Assembly: GCA_946480715.1 (NCBI GenBank)
Contig: CAMLKK010000004.1
Coordinates: 1-64,000 of the forward strand
DNA: 64,000 nt
DNA from: an uncultured Bacteriovorax sp.
GTDB lineage: Bacteria; Bdellovibrionota; Bacteriovoracia; Bacteriovoracales; Bacteriovoracaceae
Direction of reading: 5' to 3'
The notes beneath the pieces are model-generated. The model searched no databases, was not told the DNA's origin, and saw only the letters and a program-made list of their open reading frames with translations. The position numbers and the translations under genes were made by a program. Below, piece after piece: positions 1 through 8,196 of the stretch (within the stretch, counting starts at the first letter, position 1; every line of letters begins with the position of its first letter).

Positions 1-31
1 CTCGAGACAATGCCATACTAACGCCGAGCAT
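1..31 (-). CDS. N-terminus of a gene running off the left edge (possible membrane flippase)
   Basis: An ATG at 31 reading leftward gives ten residues, MLGVSMALSR, before the window ends; an in-frame TTG at 43 would add four. It lies 16-18 bp after the hldA stop on the same strand, so it would be the next gene of the operon. The short text loosely resembles the start of MurJ/Wzx-type flippases, where a small hydrophobic stretch is followed by L-S-R; MurJ in this window has F-L-S-R near its start. No SD is clear. Ten residues cannot establish function. Confidence 0.3.
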   Translation of the reverse strand, partial: MLGVSMALSR

Positions 32-46
32 TATTTTAGTCAAGTA

Positions 47-1066
47 TTATTTTATCTTTTTAACGAGCTGCTGATAAAACGCATGAAGCTCTGTGAGATC
101 AACTGTAGCCGTTCCTTTTTTTCCAACGACAACACCTGAAGCACAGTTTCCAATCCACGCAGCTTCTTCGAGTGTAGCCCCGGCAAGCAGAGCTGAAGTG
201 AGAACAGAAATGGCCGTATCCCCTGCTCCAGAGACATCGAACACTTCGTTGGCCACTGTAGGAATAATCGTCAGACCTGCTTTATTTTTTGTGTCTAATA
301 AACCCATCCCTTCAGCACCGAGAGTGATGACGAGCATTTCTAGTTCTAATTTTTCGACCAGAATTTGGGCCATTTTTTCTAAGTTCTTTTCTTTAAAGCC
401 CAGACCTTCGACCATTGCTTTTGCTTCAGCGAGATTTGGTTTTAATAGCGTGGCACCTTTGTAGTGAAGCGGTGGAGTTGAGCGACCTGGATCAACGGCC
501 ACTAATTTGTTTTCAGCTTTAAAAGTAGAAATCAAATGAGCGATGACATTTTTGCTTAATGTACCTTTTGCATAATCTTCAATAATCACGGCTCCGTGAT
601 TTTTTGAAAATTCATTAATCCTCGCCATTAATTTATTTTGCGTACTCTCGTCAATCTCATCACTGCTTTCATAATCAATTCGACAAATTTGCTGAGTGTT
701 TGTTGTCACTCGTTCTTTAAAAATAGTTGGTCTGTTTGTTGCCCGAACAATTCCCCATGTATTTAGTTGTTCGTCCTCAAGAAGAGTGTCGAACACATTA
801 GCGTTGGTATCACTTCCCACAACACCACACAAAGTTGATTTCACTCCAAGAGTTTTTAGGTTGTGTGAAATGTTCGCAGCAAGACCGAGCTTCAACCATT
901 CTTTTGTTACTTCAAGAACAGGTACTGGTGCTTCAGGTGAAATACGTTTAACTTCCCCAAAAGTATATTTATCGATTCCTACATCACCAACGACGACAAT
1001 GGGATCGATCTTGTTAAATTTTTCAGTTAATTCTGTAAAACGTTTTTCACTGATAAGATTTTTCAT
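47..1066 (-). CDS. hldA: D-glycero-beta-D-manno-heptose-7-phosphate kinase, stand-alone (HldA/RfaE domain I)
   Basis: This PfkB/ribokinase-fold sugar kinase of 339 residues phosphorylates heptose 7-phosphate at C1 on the route to ADP-heptose for the LPS inner core. The N-terminus carries the RfaE-type signature GEVKRISPEAPVPV, followed by AANIS. The C-terminus has VSGAGDT, whose Asp near residue 283 is the PfkB catalytic base. The protein ends after this domain, so the nucleotidyltransferase half of fused HldE is absent and must be encoded elsewhere. I chose the ATG at 1066, 2 bp after the upstream stop, because the 22 residues of the longer frame are basic and unlike the family. The upstream neighbour is a heptosyltransferase, which fits the same pathway. 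Family assignment is firm; the exact heptose stereochemistry is inferred. Confidence 0.9.
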   Translation of the reverse strand: MKNLISEKRFTELTEKFNKIDPIVVVGDVGIDKYTFGEVKRISPEAPVPVLEVTKEWLKLGLAANISHNLKTLGVKSTLCGVVGSDTNANVFDTLLEDEQLNTWGIVRATNRPTIFKERVTTNTQQICRIDYESSDEIDESTQNKLMARINEFSKNHGAVIIEDYAKGTLSKNVIAHLISTFKAENKLVAVDPGRSTPPLHYKGATLLKPNLAEAKAMVEGLGFKEKNLEKMAQILVEKLELEMLVITLGAEGMGLLDTKNKAGLTIIPTVANEVFDVSGAGDTAISVLTSALLAGATLEEAAWIGNCASGVVVGKKGTATVDLTELHAFYQQLVKKIK

Positions 1067-1068
1067 TT

Positions 1069-2163
1069 TTATAAATCCATTATGGCCACAGCTTGTTTGA
1101 CCACGTCTTCTACTTCGATCTTGCCCATACATTCATAGTAAGGACATTCGCGAGCAGCACATTTTTTAGTCTCGCCACAAATTACATCGGGAACGAGTGT
1201 TTTTAATTTTTCAGGATGTTTGGCCATCGGTCCCCATCTTAGGGCCGATTGGACTTTGATTGGTGAATACAACGTCACTGTTGGAACACCTAAGACGGCA
1301 GCAATGTGAGTTGTTCCAGTACTCGGTCCAACAAAAAGTGCTGCTTTTGAGAGAACGCCCATGTAATGGCGAAGACCTCTTTTGATACCGTTAAAAAAAT
1401 AAACTCTTTTTGCCAGATGTTCATTTTCTTTACGTCCTACGATTTCTTTTAATCCGGTTAAGAATTGGTTGTCGCTTGGAGTATATGAAACAACAAAAAG
1501 AAATTTTTCGGGAAATTTTTGTTCGAGTTTTGTGATCAGTCGTCCATAGTTGCGTGGGGCCCAATTGAGCGTGTGCCCGGTCATCCCCGGATGGATAAAA
1601 ATCATTTTTCGTCCGAGCTCGATTCCTTCAGCCACTAAATCTTTTTGAAAGAGATTGAAACTCATCTCTTCTTCATCTTGTGTAAGACTTATCTCTGGAG
1701 AATATTTTCTTTTATCTTGATAGTTGTAATCAATTCCCAGTGGAGCTAGAAGATTGAGGTTGTACTCCATCTCATGCATCGTCACCATTGATCGTTTCTG
1801 TCGAATACCTTTATTGAGAAAAAGATAGGTGTGCCAACGTGATTTCAAACCACCGCGAAAATCAATAAGTCTTAACCACGCAACGAAGTTTGGAAGATAG
1901 CCACCGCCAACATAAAAATAATGCGTCGGTTTTACTTCAGAAAATATTTTGAGAATCTCGCGAATCTTTAAATAAAAACGAGCATTGCGGTGATAGATGC
2001 GAACTTGATCAATGTAAGGGTGATTTTTAAACAGGTCTGCTGATTTAGCAGAAATGAGAAAAGTCACATGGGCCTTAGGAAATTTGTCTTTTATCATCTT
2101 CGCCATCGAAGATGTTAAAATAGAGTCACCAATTGCATCCGATCTATTGATCAATATTCTCAC
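1069..2163 (-). CDS. Glycosyltransferase family 9 heptosyltransferase (WaaC/WaaF-like)
   Basis: This 364-residue GT-B enzyme should transfer heptose from ADP-heptose to the LPS inner core on the cytoplasmic face of the inner membrane. The N-terminus MRILINRSDAIGDSILTS is typical of GT9. Further in are HPGMTGHTLNWAP and, near residue 275, FVGPSTGTTHIAAVLGVPTV, matching the nucleotide-sugar-binding part of WaaF. The C-terminus has a cysteine cluster (ICGETKKC, RECPYYEC) of a kind common in GT9 tails. Translation starts at GTG (2163). It follows cmk by 10 bp across a perfect 14-bp tandem duplication and precedes hldA by 2 bp, so the three genes are co-transcribed. Which heptose position it fills cannot be told. 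Confidence 0.85.
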   Translation of the reverse strand: MRILINRSDAIGDSILTSSMAKMIKDKFPKAHVTFLISAKSADLFKNHPYIDQVRIYHRNARFYLKIREILKIFSEVKPTHYFYVGGGYLPNFVAWLRLIDFRGGLKSRWHTYLFLNKGIRQKRSMVTMHEMEYNLNLLAPLGIDYNYQDKRKYSPEISLTQDEEEMSFNLFQKDLVAEGIELGRKMIFIHPGMTGHTLNWAPRNYGRLITKLEQKFPEKFLFVVSYTPSDNQFLTGLKEIVGRKENEHLAKRVYFFNGIKRGLRHYMGVLSKAALFVGPSTGTTHIAAVLGVPTVTLYSPIKVQSALRWGPMAKHPEKLKTLVPDVICGETKKCAARECPYYECMGKIEVEDVVKQAVAIMDL

Positions 2164-2187
2164 AATTTATAACTCACAATTTATAAC
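2160..2187. repeat. Perfect 14-bp tandem duplication at the cmk/heptosyltransferase junction
   Basis: TCACAATTTATAAC occurs twice head to tail (2160-2173 and 2174-2187). One copy holds the cmk stop codon and the other the GTG start of the next gene. With only one copy the genes would overlap by GTGA, the usual 4-bp coupling, so the 10-bp gap looks like a replication-slippage product. Confidence 0.85.
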
Positions 2188-2890
2188 CTAGATGGGCCGC
2201 TCTAAATTTAACTTCATTTGAGAGAATATTCACAATATCCGTTAAACTAAGTTCGGTCGTATCAAGCATCATCGCATCCTCTGCTTTTTTTAGAGGAGCG
2301 ACTTCTCTGTTTGTATCCGTATCATCACGTTTACGAACATCATCTTTAATCTGTTCAAGTGAAACGCTTTGATCTCCACCCTCTTGGAGTTGTTTTAATC
2401 TTCTTTCTGCGCGGGTATCGACTGATGCCGTGATAAAAAATTTGCAGAACGATTGAGGAAAAACAACGGTTCCAATATCTCTTCCTTCCATTACGCAAAT
2501 TTTATCCATTGCTAAATTACGCTGGAATTCGAGAAGAAATTTTCGAACTGATGGAAGCTGAGAAATAATTGAAGCTAATCGTGAGACATGATGCTCACGG
2601 ATTTTTTCCGTTAAATCTAAACCATTAATGCGGATAAGAACTTCCGGAGAAACTCCATACTCAACTTTCAACGAACTTAAAAAGTTCTTGAGGGCTTCGC
2701 CTTCTTGTAAAACTATTTTTTGTTCGTCAGCGATATAGGCAATCGCACGAAACATGGCCCCTGTATCAATGTAGAGAACATTGAGGGCGCGCGCGAGATC
2801 GCGAGCAATCGTTGATTTACCAGAACCAGAAGGTCCATCAATAGCAATGACCTGAGAATACTCAGCGTTTTCTTTATATGGAAAAGACAT
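2174..2890 (-). CDS. cmk: Cytidylate kinase
   Basis: Cmk phosphorylates CMP/dCMP with ATP in the cytoplasm, recycling CMP released by sugar-nucleotide and lipid synthesis. The P-loop GPSGSGKST lies near residues 19-27, followed by the family signature YIDTGAMFRAIA, the substrate-site MEGRDIGTVVFP, and RRLKQL and RDDTDTNREVAPLKKA of the lid region. At 238 residues it is close to the usual 220-230. I chose ATG 2890, which leaves about 18 residues before the P-loop. A GTG at 2935 would add 15 residues; neither start has a convincing SD. The gene leads the heptosyltransferase and hldA, a plausible pairing because LPS synthesis uses CMP-activated sugar. Confidence 0.92.
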   Translation of the reverse strand: MSFPYKENAEYSQVIAIDGPSGSGKSTIARDLARALNVLYIDTGAMFRAIAYIADEQKIVLQEGEALKNFLSSLKVEYGVSPEVLIRINGLDLTEKIREHHVSRLASIISQLPSVRKFLLEFQRNLAMDKICVMEGRDIGTVVFPQSFCKFFITASVDTRAERRLKQLQEGGDQSVSLEQIKDDVRKRDDTDTNREVAPLKKAEDAMMLDTTELSLTDIVNILSNEVKFRAAHLGYKL

Positions 2891-2990
2891 AGGGTTGTTT
2901 GTCCGCAAAAAATTATCAATTGTTAAATTTATCACCTATGAATGATAAAAAAAGACGCTGTGAAATGTAACTAAGAAAAAATTAAAAATA

Positions 2991-3830
2991 TTAAGGGAAT
3001 GAAGCTGTCAGATTCTCTGAAGTATCTGCTGGAAGAAGGGCAAGGAGTTGTTCTTCAAACTTTAAACCTTGATTAACGACTACATAAGTCTGCTCATAAG
3101 GTTTAGGACGATTTTTAAATAGTGAACTAAAATTTTTCGAAACGAGCGAATAACTCTCTTTTACTTTTACGAGATATGAAAAAGTCGCCACGTCTAAAGT
3201 TTTTTCAACTAGACGGTTACGCAATTTCGTTGGTCCCATGTTGTAGGCCACAGTCGCTAAACGGTAGTTCAAACGGAAGTTATAAAGAAGTTTTTTAAGG
3301 TAGAAGACACCTACTTCAATATTTTCTTCTGGGTGATGCATATTCTTCGCAGCTTCTTCCGGAGTCACTTCCCTTCTCATTAATTGATAAAGAAATTGGG
3401 CCGTGTCCGGTTTAATCTGCATAAGTCCAAGTGCGTTTTTAGGACTGATGGCCTTCGTATTGAAGTTACTCTCCACCATCATAATGGCAATAATCCAGAA
3501 AGGATCAATCTGATAATCCACAGAAAAATTCATAACGGACGCAAGATAAGGTTTGAAGTTTTTTTGCGTTCTTTCATCAAGTGATTGCATGATGAGATCT
3601 TCAAATTCCTGTTTCGTTAATTCGTGCGAGCGCTTTAAAGGAACACCCGGATCAAAGGCAGTGTCCATTGCTTGATAGGTATAATGAGCGATTTCTTGAT
3701 CTGGAAGTGGACCATAAGGAATGGCACCCGACTGCTCCATCGAGTTCAAACGAAGTGATGCAATCGTTCCGGCAAACATCCAAAACGAAGCTAGCATCAA
3801 TGCGGTGAATGACCATTTCAAAAATTTCAT
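2991..3830 (-). CDS. Membrane-anchored lytic transglycosylase (SLT domain)
   Basis: This is a periplasmic peptidoglycan-cleaving enzyme of 279 residues. Residues about 5-25 form a hydrophobic signal anchor with no cysteine for lipidation. The SLT/GH23 lysozyme-like domain starts near residue 105. MMVESNF carries the catalytic Glu120, followed by the family motifs NALGLMQIKPDTA and VAYNMGPTKLRNR. The C-terminal 60 residues are unassigned. It lies about 100 bp upstream of cmk on the same strand and may have its own transcript. Such enzymes make non-hydrolytic cuts between MurNAc and GlcNAc during growth or assembly of envelope machines, and predators also act on prey walls. A role in predation is possible but not shown by the sequence. 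Confidence 0.87.
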   Translation of the reverse strand: MKFLKWSFTALMLASFWMFAGTIASLRLNSMEQSGAIPYGPLPDQEIAHYTYQAMDTAFDPGVPLKRSHELTKQEFEDLIMQSLDERTQKNFKPYLASVMNFSVDYQIDPFWIIAIMMVESNFNTKAISPKNALGLMQIKPDTAQFLYQLMRREVTPEEAAKNMHHPEENIEVGVFYLKKLLYNFRLNYRLATVAYNMGPTKLRNRLVEKTLDVATFSYLVKVKESYSLVSKNFSSLFKNRPKPYEQTYVVVNQGLKFEEQLLALLPADTSENLTASFP

Positions 3831-3992
3831 GCCGACATGCTTATCCCTAGAATGCGATTCACGTCTAGACTCTAGCGGTCAAGCCTAACCTTTTTTCATA
3901 GTGGTAAGGACGTAAGTATTGAATAATTACTTCCCTTTAACGAAATTCGGGGAAATAATGGTCACAATAAAATTTCGTCCCAAGGACTAAAC

Positions 3993-6074
3993 ATGTCGTC
4001 AGACCTAAAGTTAAATCGTTTGAGCAAAGAAAAATCACTCTATCTTCGTCAGCACCAAAACAATCCGATTGATTGGCATCCGTACGGAAAAGAGGCGCTT
4101 GAACTCGCTAAAAAAGAAAACAAACCTATCTTTCTCTCAGTTGGATATTCTTCATGTCACTGGTGCCACGTGATGGCCCACGAATCTTTTTCGAATCAAG
4201 AAGTCGCGGATTTTCTCAACAATAATTTTATCTCTATAAAGGTAGACCGCGAAGAACATCCGGATATCGATAACTATTATCAAAAGGCCGCACAGCTTTT
4301 TGGAAATGGCGGAGGATGGCCTCTCTCTGCGTTTTTATTACCAGACATGCGTCCTTATTTCGTGGGAACCTATTTTCCCCTCACTCCAAGAAACAACAGT
4401 GCGACTTTTCCGGACCTCATTCGCGAATTAAGAAGAGCGTTTGATCAAGAGCAGGCGCAAGTTGAATCAAATGCGACTCAAGTTACTGAGGCGATCGCTA
4501 AAGGTGGAATTCCTGAAGGTAAAGTTAATTTCGAAGGACACTTTCCTCCTCCTAATGGAATCATGGAAGCCGTCAAAGATTTTAGAGATCTCGAATGGGG
4601 TGGCTATGGCCAAGCTCCAAAATTTCCTACTTTTGCCTATTATGAATGGGCCATTGAGCAGATGTTAGAAGGAATGGTCACTCGCGAGCATGGTGAATTC
4701 ATCATCAAAACGATGGAACGTATGTTGATGGGTGGGATTCATGATCACTCTCGCGGAGGAATTCATCGTTATTCGACGGATGAAAAATGGTTAGTTCCGC
4801 ACTTCGAAAAAATGCTCTATGATCAGGCAGGTTTCTTAAAAACTTTAACGAAGCTCAGCCTCATTCATCCTACTCCACTCGTTTTTGATGCCATTATCAA
4901 CACTCTTGATTACCTTGATAATGAAATGCTTTCAGAAGATGTCGATGGAAAACGTCACTTCTTCTCAGCTCAGGATGCTGACAGCGATGGAGCTGAAGGA
5001 TTATTTTTTACTTTTTCAATTGCTGAATTTGAAGATGCCCTCAATAAGCATGACGATGAACAGGAAACTCTTGCGAAAAATGCAGATCAAATTAAAAAGT
5101 GGTTTCAAATTACAGACAATGGAAACTTCGAACATAACCTCAATGTCATTTCACTGAGTCCTGATCATCGCGAAGAATATTATCAGCAAGAAAATTGGGA
5201 TATCATCCGCAAAGTTCGTCGCGCTATTCTCAACGAACGCAAAGATCGCATGCCACCTATGACTGATAACAAAGGAGTTGCGAGCTGGAACTTCCAGATG
5301 CTCACAGCTCTTGTTGATGTTGTTCAATACACACAAGTGGATGTTGTGCGAAGAATGGCGACAACTCTTCTTAATCAAGTTATCGAGGGAATTTTCAAAA
5401 CATTCATCACCGTTGAAGCAAACGGTATGAAGATGAAACATACAACGACACAAGAGCAATCTATTCCCATGTTAGAAGACTTTGTCGCGTTCGCAGAAGC
5501 TCAAATGCGTCTGTATGAAATTTCTGCCAATGATATTTTCAAACAAAACTTAAAAGATGCTCTCAACTTTATTACAAACGAATTCCTGGACAACGACAGA
5601 CTTCTCACACGATCAAAAAGTGCAGAGAGTGTTCATGCTTATCCCAACCAGGAATACAATTTCTTCGATGGATCATTCAAATCACCAGCGGCAACTTTTC
5701 TGTTGCTCATGAGAAGAGCTTCAGTGCTCTTTGCAGATCATCAGTATCTTGAAAAAATAAAAGCGCTTTCTGAAAACATGGCCCAGACTGTGTTGAAAGT
5801 GAATCCAGTCAGCGGCGGAGAGGCCCTGCGTGCTCTCACTTATCCTGATCATGTAATGCGCGTGATGAAACTACCACGCACATGGATTCAAAAAGAAGAA
5901 TTCCTGAAATTCATTCCTTACTTCCTCACTCGTTTTGTTCTTGATTATCGTGACGTCACCGATGACTCATATGAGATTTGCACGTTGAGTGCTTGTGAAA
6001 TTCAAGGAAAAGGAATTGATTCTTTCATGAAGACATTAACTCCTGCTCAAACGGAAGAAGGAACACTAGCATGA
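3993..6074 (+). CDS. SSP411/YyaL-type thioredoxin-domain protein (DUF255)
   Basis: At 693 residues this is a full-length member of the family known as spermatogenesis-associated protein 20 or YyaL. It has an N-terminal thioredoxin-like domain with NPIDWHPYG and the redox motif SCHWCH (Cys55/Cys58), followed by a large (alpha/alpha)6-barrel-like region resembling N-acylglucosamine epimerase/cellobiose epimerase folds. Family hallmarks include FLSVGYSSCHWCHVMAHESF and GGWPLS. No signal peptide is visible, so it is cytoplasmic. The biochemical function of the family is not established. The start at 3993 follows an AAGGA site by about 6 bp. The gene overlaps the next by ATGA, so the two are translationally coupled. 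Confidence 0.9.
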   Translation: MSSDLKLNRLSKEKSLYLRQHQNNPIDWHPYGKEALELAKKENKPIFLSVGYSSCHWCHVMAHESFSNQEVADFLNNNFISIKVDREEHPDIDNYYQKAAQLFGNGGGWPLSAFLLPDMRPYFVGTYFPLTPRNNSATFPDLIRELRRAFDQEQAQVESNATQVTEAIAKGGIPEGKVNFEGHFPPPNGIMEAVKDFRDLEWGGYGQAPKFPTFAYYEWAIEQMLEGMVTREHGEFIIKTMERMLMGGIHDHSRGGIHRYSTDEKWLVPHFEKMLYDQAGFLKTLTKLSLIHPTPLVFDAIINTLDYLDNEMLSEDVDGKRHFFSAQDADSDGAEGLFFTFSIAEFEDALNKHDDEQETLAKNADQIKKWFQITDNGNFEHNLNVISLSPDHREEYYQQENWDIIRKVRRAILNERKDRMPPMTDNKGVASWNFQMLTALVDVVQYTQVDVVRRMATTLLNQVIEGIFKTFITVEANGMKMKHTTTQEQSIPMLEDFVAFAEAQMRLYEISANDIFKQNLKDALNFITNEFLDNDRLLTRSKSAESVHAYPNQEYNFFDGSFKSPAATFLLLMRRASVLFADHQYLEKIKALSENMAQTVLKVNPVSGGEALRALTYPDHVMRVMKLPRTWIQKEEFLKFIPYFLTRFVLDYRDVTDDSYEICTLSACEIQGKGIDSFMKTLTPAQTEEGTLA

Positions 6075-6994
6075 GTTCAAAACCGCTATCAGGAATGAAA
6101 ATAATCGACCTCAGCCATCGTCTGCCGGGCCCCCTCTGCGGTAGAATACTATCGGACTTAGGTGCTGAAGTTATCAAGATTGAAGATCATGAATTCAAAG
6201 ATCCATTTTTATCAGGGCTCTTTGCTCAATTCGATAAGAGCTTTACTTCGTGGTATGAAAATTTAAATGCGGGCAAAACGATTCAGCGTTTCGATTTCAA
6301 TTCGGCCATCGATCAAAAAACAATTTATGATTTAGTCGTCGGCGCCGATGCTGTCATTATGGGTCTTCCTCCTAAAACGAGAGAGAAACTCAAACTTACG
6401 GATAACGATTTAAAATTTTCACGCCCATTTGTAGTGATTGAACTTCTGGCCAGTCAGCATGAAAAAAAATCAATGCATGATCTGAATGCCATGGCCGCTA
6501 CTGGTCTTCTTTCCCTTTATGTGGCCAATAAAAACGACGCTATCATCGATCCACCCTTTCTTCCCATTGCGGGAATTAGTTTTGGTCACAAAGGTGCCAC
6601 AGATCTACTCGCTGGATTTATTCGTTCGATGAAAACGCTAGAAACTCAGTTTATTAAAACCTATCTCGATCAAGTCACTGAAGAAGTTCTGGGTATTTTC
6701 TGGCCAGAAAAAGATCGTGCAGAAGGAAGAACCAAATTCCTGCATAATGGAATCTATCCCTGCTATAGCCTTTATCAGACGAAAGATAAAAAATATGTCG
6801 CCCTGGCCGCCGTGGAAGAAAAATTTTGGAAAGGGTTCTGCGATGTCTTTGAACTGAAAACGACTTTGGATCGATTTCATCATAGCGACAATCAACTCTT
6901 TGACCTCGTCTCTGAAAAGATCAAAAGCTATTCTTCGCAAGAGATTGCTCAAAAGATAGAAACCCAGGATCTCTGTCTTTCTGTCATTAAATAA
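6071..6994 (+). CDS. Class III CoA-transferase family protein (CaiB/BaiF/AMACR-like), short
   Basis: The N-terminus GMKIIDLSHRLPGPLCGRILSDLGAEVIKIEDHEFKDPF is diagnostic of formyl-CoA transferase/AMACR-type proteins, which move CoA between carboxylic acids or epimerise 2-methylacyl-CoA. The later segment PPFLPIAGISFGHKGATDLLAGF corresponds to the family's central region. At 307 residues it is shorter than the usual 360-400 and ends after a small C-terminal domain, so it may be specialised or reduced. The catalytic aspartate cannot be placed with certainty. It starts inside the last codon of the SSP411 gene (ATGA) and needs no separate promoter. The substrate is unknown. Confidence 0.82.
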   Translation: MSSKPLSGMKIIDLSHRLPGPLCGRILSDLGAEVIKIEDHEFKDPFLSGLFAQFDKSFTSWYENLNAGKTIQRFDFNSAIDQKTIYDLVVGADAVIMGLPPKTREKLKLTDNDLKFSRPFVVIELLASQHEKKSMHDLNAMAATGLLSLYVANKNDAIIDPPFLPIAGISFGHKGATDLLAGFIRSMKTLETQFIKTYLDQVTEEVLGIFWPEKDRAEGRTKFLHNGIYPCYSLYQTKDKKYVALAAVEEKFWKGFCDVFELKTTLDRFHHSDNQLFDLVSEKIKSYSSQEIAQKIETQDLCLSVIK

Positions 6995-7013
6995 GGTATG
7001 GGGCCAGTTGGCA

Positions 7014-7069
7014 GTGTCAGTGTGGCCCGCTCTTTTGGATCGAAATGATGACACTACACAATGTGACAC
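7014..7069. promoter_or_regulatory. TGACAC repeats upstream of a sigma-54-type promoter (possible enhancer)
   Basis: TGACAC occurs at 7049-7054 and 7064-7069, a 15-bp repeat spacing, with the inverted form GTGTCA at 7014-7019. The sites lie 54-110 bp upstream of the sigma-54-like element at 7123, where enhancer-binding activators normally bind. The same region has a GGGCCA/TGGCCC hairpin (7001-7028) followed by CTCTTTT that may terminate the preceding operon. Confidence 0.4.
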
Positions 7070-7122
7070 CATATCGCTCAGGCATCAATCCAATTTCTGA
7101 CTAGTTAACTCAACACAACATT

Positions 7123-7138
7123 TGGCACGATCCCTGTA
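7123..7138 (+). promoter_or_regulatory. Sigma-54 (RpoN) -24/-12 promoter
   Basis: TGGCACGATCCCTGTA matches the consensus TGGCACG-N4-TTGCW with GG and TG correctly spaced for the -24 and -12 elements; the mismatches are C for T and T for C inside the -12 box. Transcription would begin near 7149, leaving a leader of about 47 nt before the strong SD of the gene at 7196. Confidence 0.6.
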
Positions 7139-7195
7139 TTACAGAACTCCGAGAATCACGATCAAGGATTAGATCGATTAAACAGGAGGTCATTT

Positions 7196-7483
7196 ATGAA
7201 GGGACTCATCATTTTTTGCATGCTTTTCTTAAGTTTCGCGGTGCAGGCAGCACCAGCACTTAAAGGTCACCAAATCGTTTCTCTGAAAACGAGCACTGGA
7301 AAGATTTTTAAGAATTTAAGTTCCGAAGACAGCACTAAAGTGCTAGAATCACTAGAGTCAGATGCGAACATCGAAATCGCTGATGAAATCATCTACCCTG
7401 AAGAAGTTACTGAGGTGATTGTGGGTAAGTTGACAAAAGCGAGAATTGTTGAGAAAAGACCGAATCCAAAGGATTATAACTAA
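7196..7483 (+). CDS. Small exported protein, 95 residues, unknown function
   Basis: The first 18 residues form a signal peptide (MKGLIIFCMLFLSFAVQA, cleavage before AP), leaving a mature protein of about 76 residues rich in Ser, Glu and Lys. It has no cysteine after the signal, no repeat and no family I recognise. The SD AGGAGGT sits 7 bp before the ATG and is one of the strongest in the window. Upstream is a sigma-54-type promoter with possible enhancer sites, and downstream is an intrinsic terminator, so it is a single-gene transcription unit. The RpoN promoter suggests that expression depends on an activator signal such as surface, nutrient or motility state. That is inference. Confidence 0.8.
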   Translation: MKGLIIFCMLFLSFAVQAAPALKGHQIVSLKTSTGKIFKNLSSEDSTKVLESLESDANIEIADEIIYPEEVTEVIVGKLTKARIVEKRPNPKDYN

Positions 7484-7542
7484 GTTTGGGGCGCCAACCC
7501 CAAAATCCTCCGAAAGGATAGTGTTTGTTGTTGTGTGAAGGG

Positions 7543-7570
7543 CCCGCAAGTTTTGCGGGTCTTTTATTTT
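7543..7570 (+). terminator. Intrinsic terminator of the small exported protein gene
   Basis: CCCGCAA (7543-7549) pairs with TTGCGGG (7553-7559) around a 3-base loop, followed by a T-rich run into 7570. It overlaps the stop of the convergent methyltransferase gene. Confidence 0.8.
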
Positions 7571-8196
7571 GTGGCGATAATTCTTACGAGATCACAATTC
7601 AATCCATGTTCTGTATTAAGTTCAAAAGATAAATTTCTACTTACCGAAAAAAATTTTAAACGAAATCCAGCTGCAATTAATTCTTCTTCTAATTCTCGTG
7701 CGTGAGGGACATGTCTTTCGATGACATCAAGTTCTTTGCGTTTTGATTGAATCATCATCTCAGCACAAAACAGGCCTTCATCTTTTAGAGAAGCCTTTAT
7801 ATTGTGAAAACTCCACGCTCGTTCTGCCGGTTCAACAATACAATGGATGCAATGACTGTCGAACACAAGATCAAATTTTTCATTCTGAATTGAGTCTAGA
7901 AACGATTCAGCTGAAATGTCTGCGCACATGTAAGTAACACCTGAAACAGCTTCGGCAAACTCACATTTTCTTTCATCTCTATCAATGGCGAGAATGCGTG
8001 CATGTGGCAAAGAAATGTCCGCAAATTGTGAGCGAACTCCGCTTCCTAATTCTAAAATCTGAACATGACCAGGAGTCAGTCGACTGCGAATATTTTTTTG
8101 AAAAAAATCAACGAGGCTATTGAAAGTTTCAGAATTTTCCGATGAACTCAAAACGATGATCCCTGGAAAAAGAAGCTGGAGAATTCCCCAGTTCAT
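7564..8196 (-). CDS. Class I SAM-dependent methyltransferase
   Basis: This is a Rossmann-fold methyltransferase of up to 210 residues. Motif I is ILELGSGVRSQFA, the acidic end of strand 2 is ILAIDRDERK, motif II is YMCADIS, and FDLVFDSHCIHCIVEPAERAW corresponds to motif IV. The substrate is unknown; the weak resemblance is to small-molecule or ubiquinone-type methyltransferases. The ATG at 8196 makes it overlap the upstream hydrolase gene by 68 bp in another frame. A TTG at 8151 preceded by CAGGG would shorten that to about 23 bp and remove a leader that adds nothing to the fold, so the true start is uncertain. The overlap implies co-transcription with the upstream gene. Confidence 0.82.
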   Translation of the reverse strand: MNWGILQLLFPGIIVLSSSENSETFNSLVDFFQKNIRSRLTPGHVQILELGSGVRSQFADISLPHARILAIDRDERKCEFAEAVSGVTYMCADISAESFLDSIQNEKFDLVFDSHCIHCIVEPAERAWSFHNIKASLKDEGLFCAEMMIQSKRKELDVIERHVPHARELEEELIAAGFRLKFFSVSRNLSFELNTEHGLNCDLVRIIATK

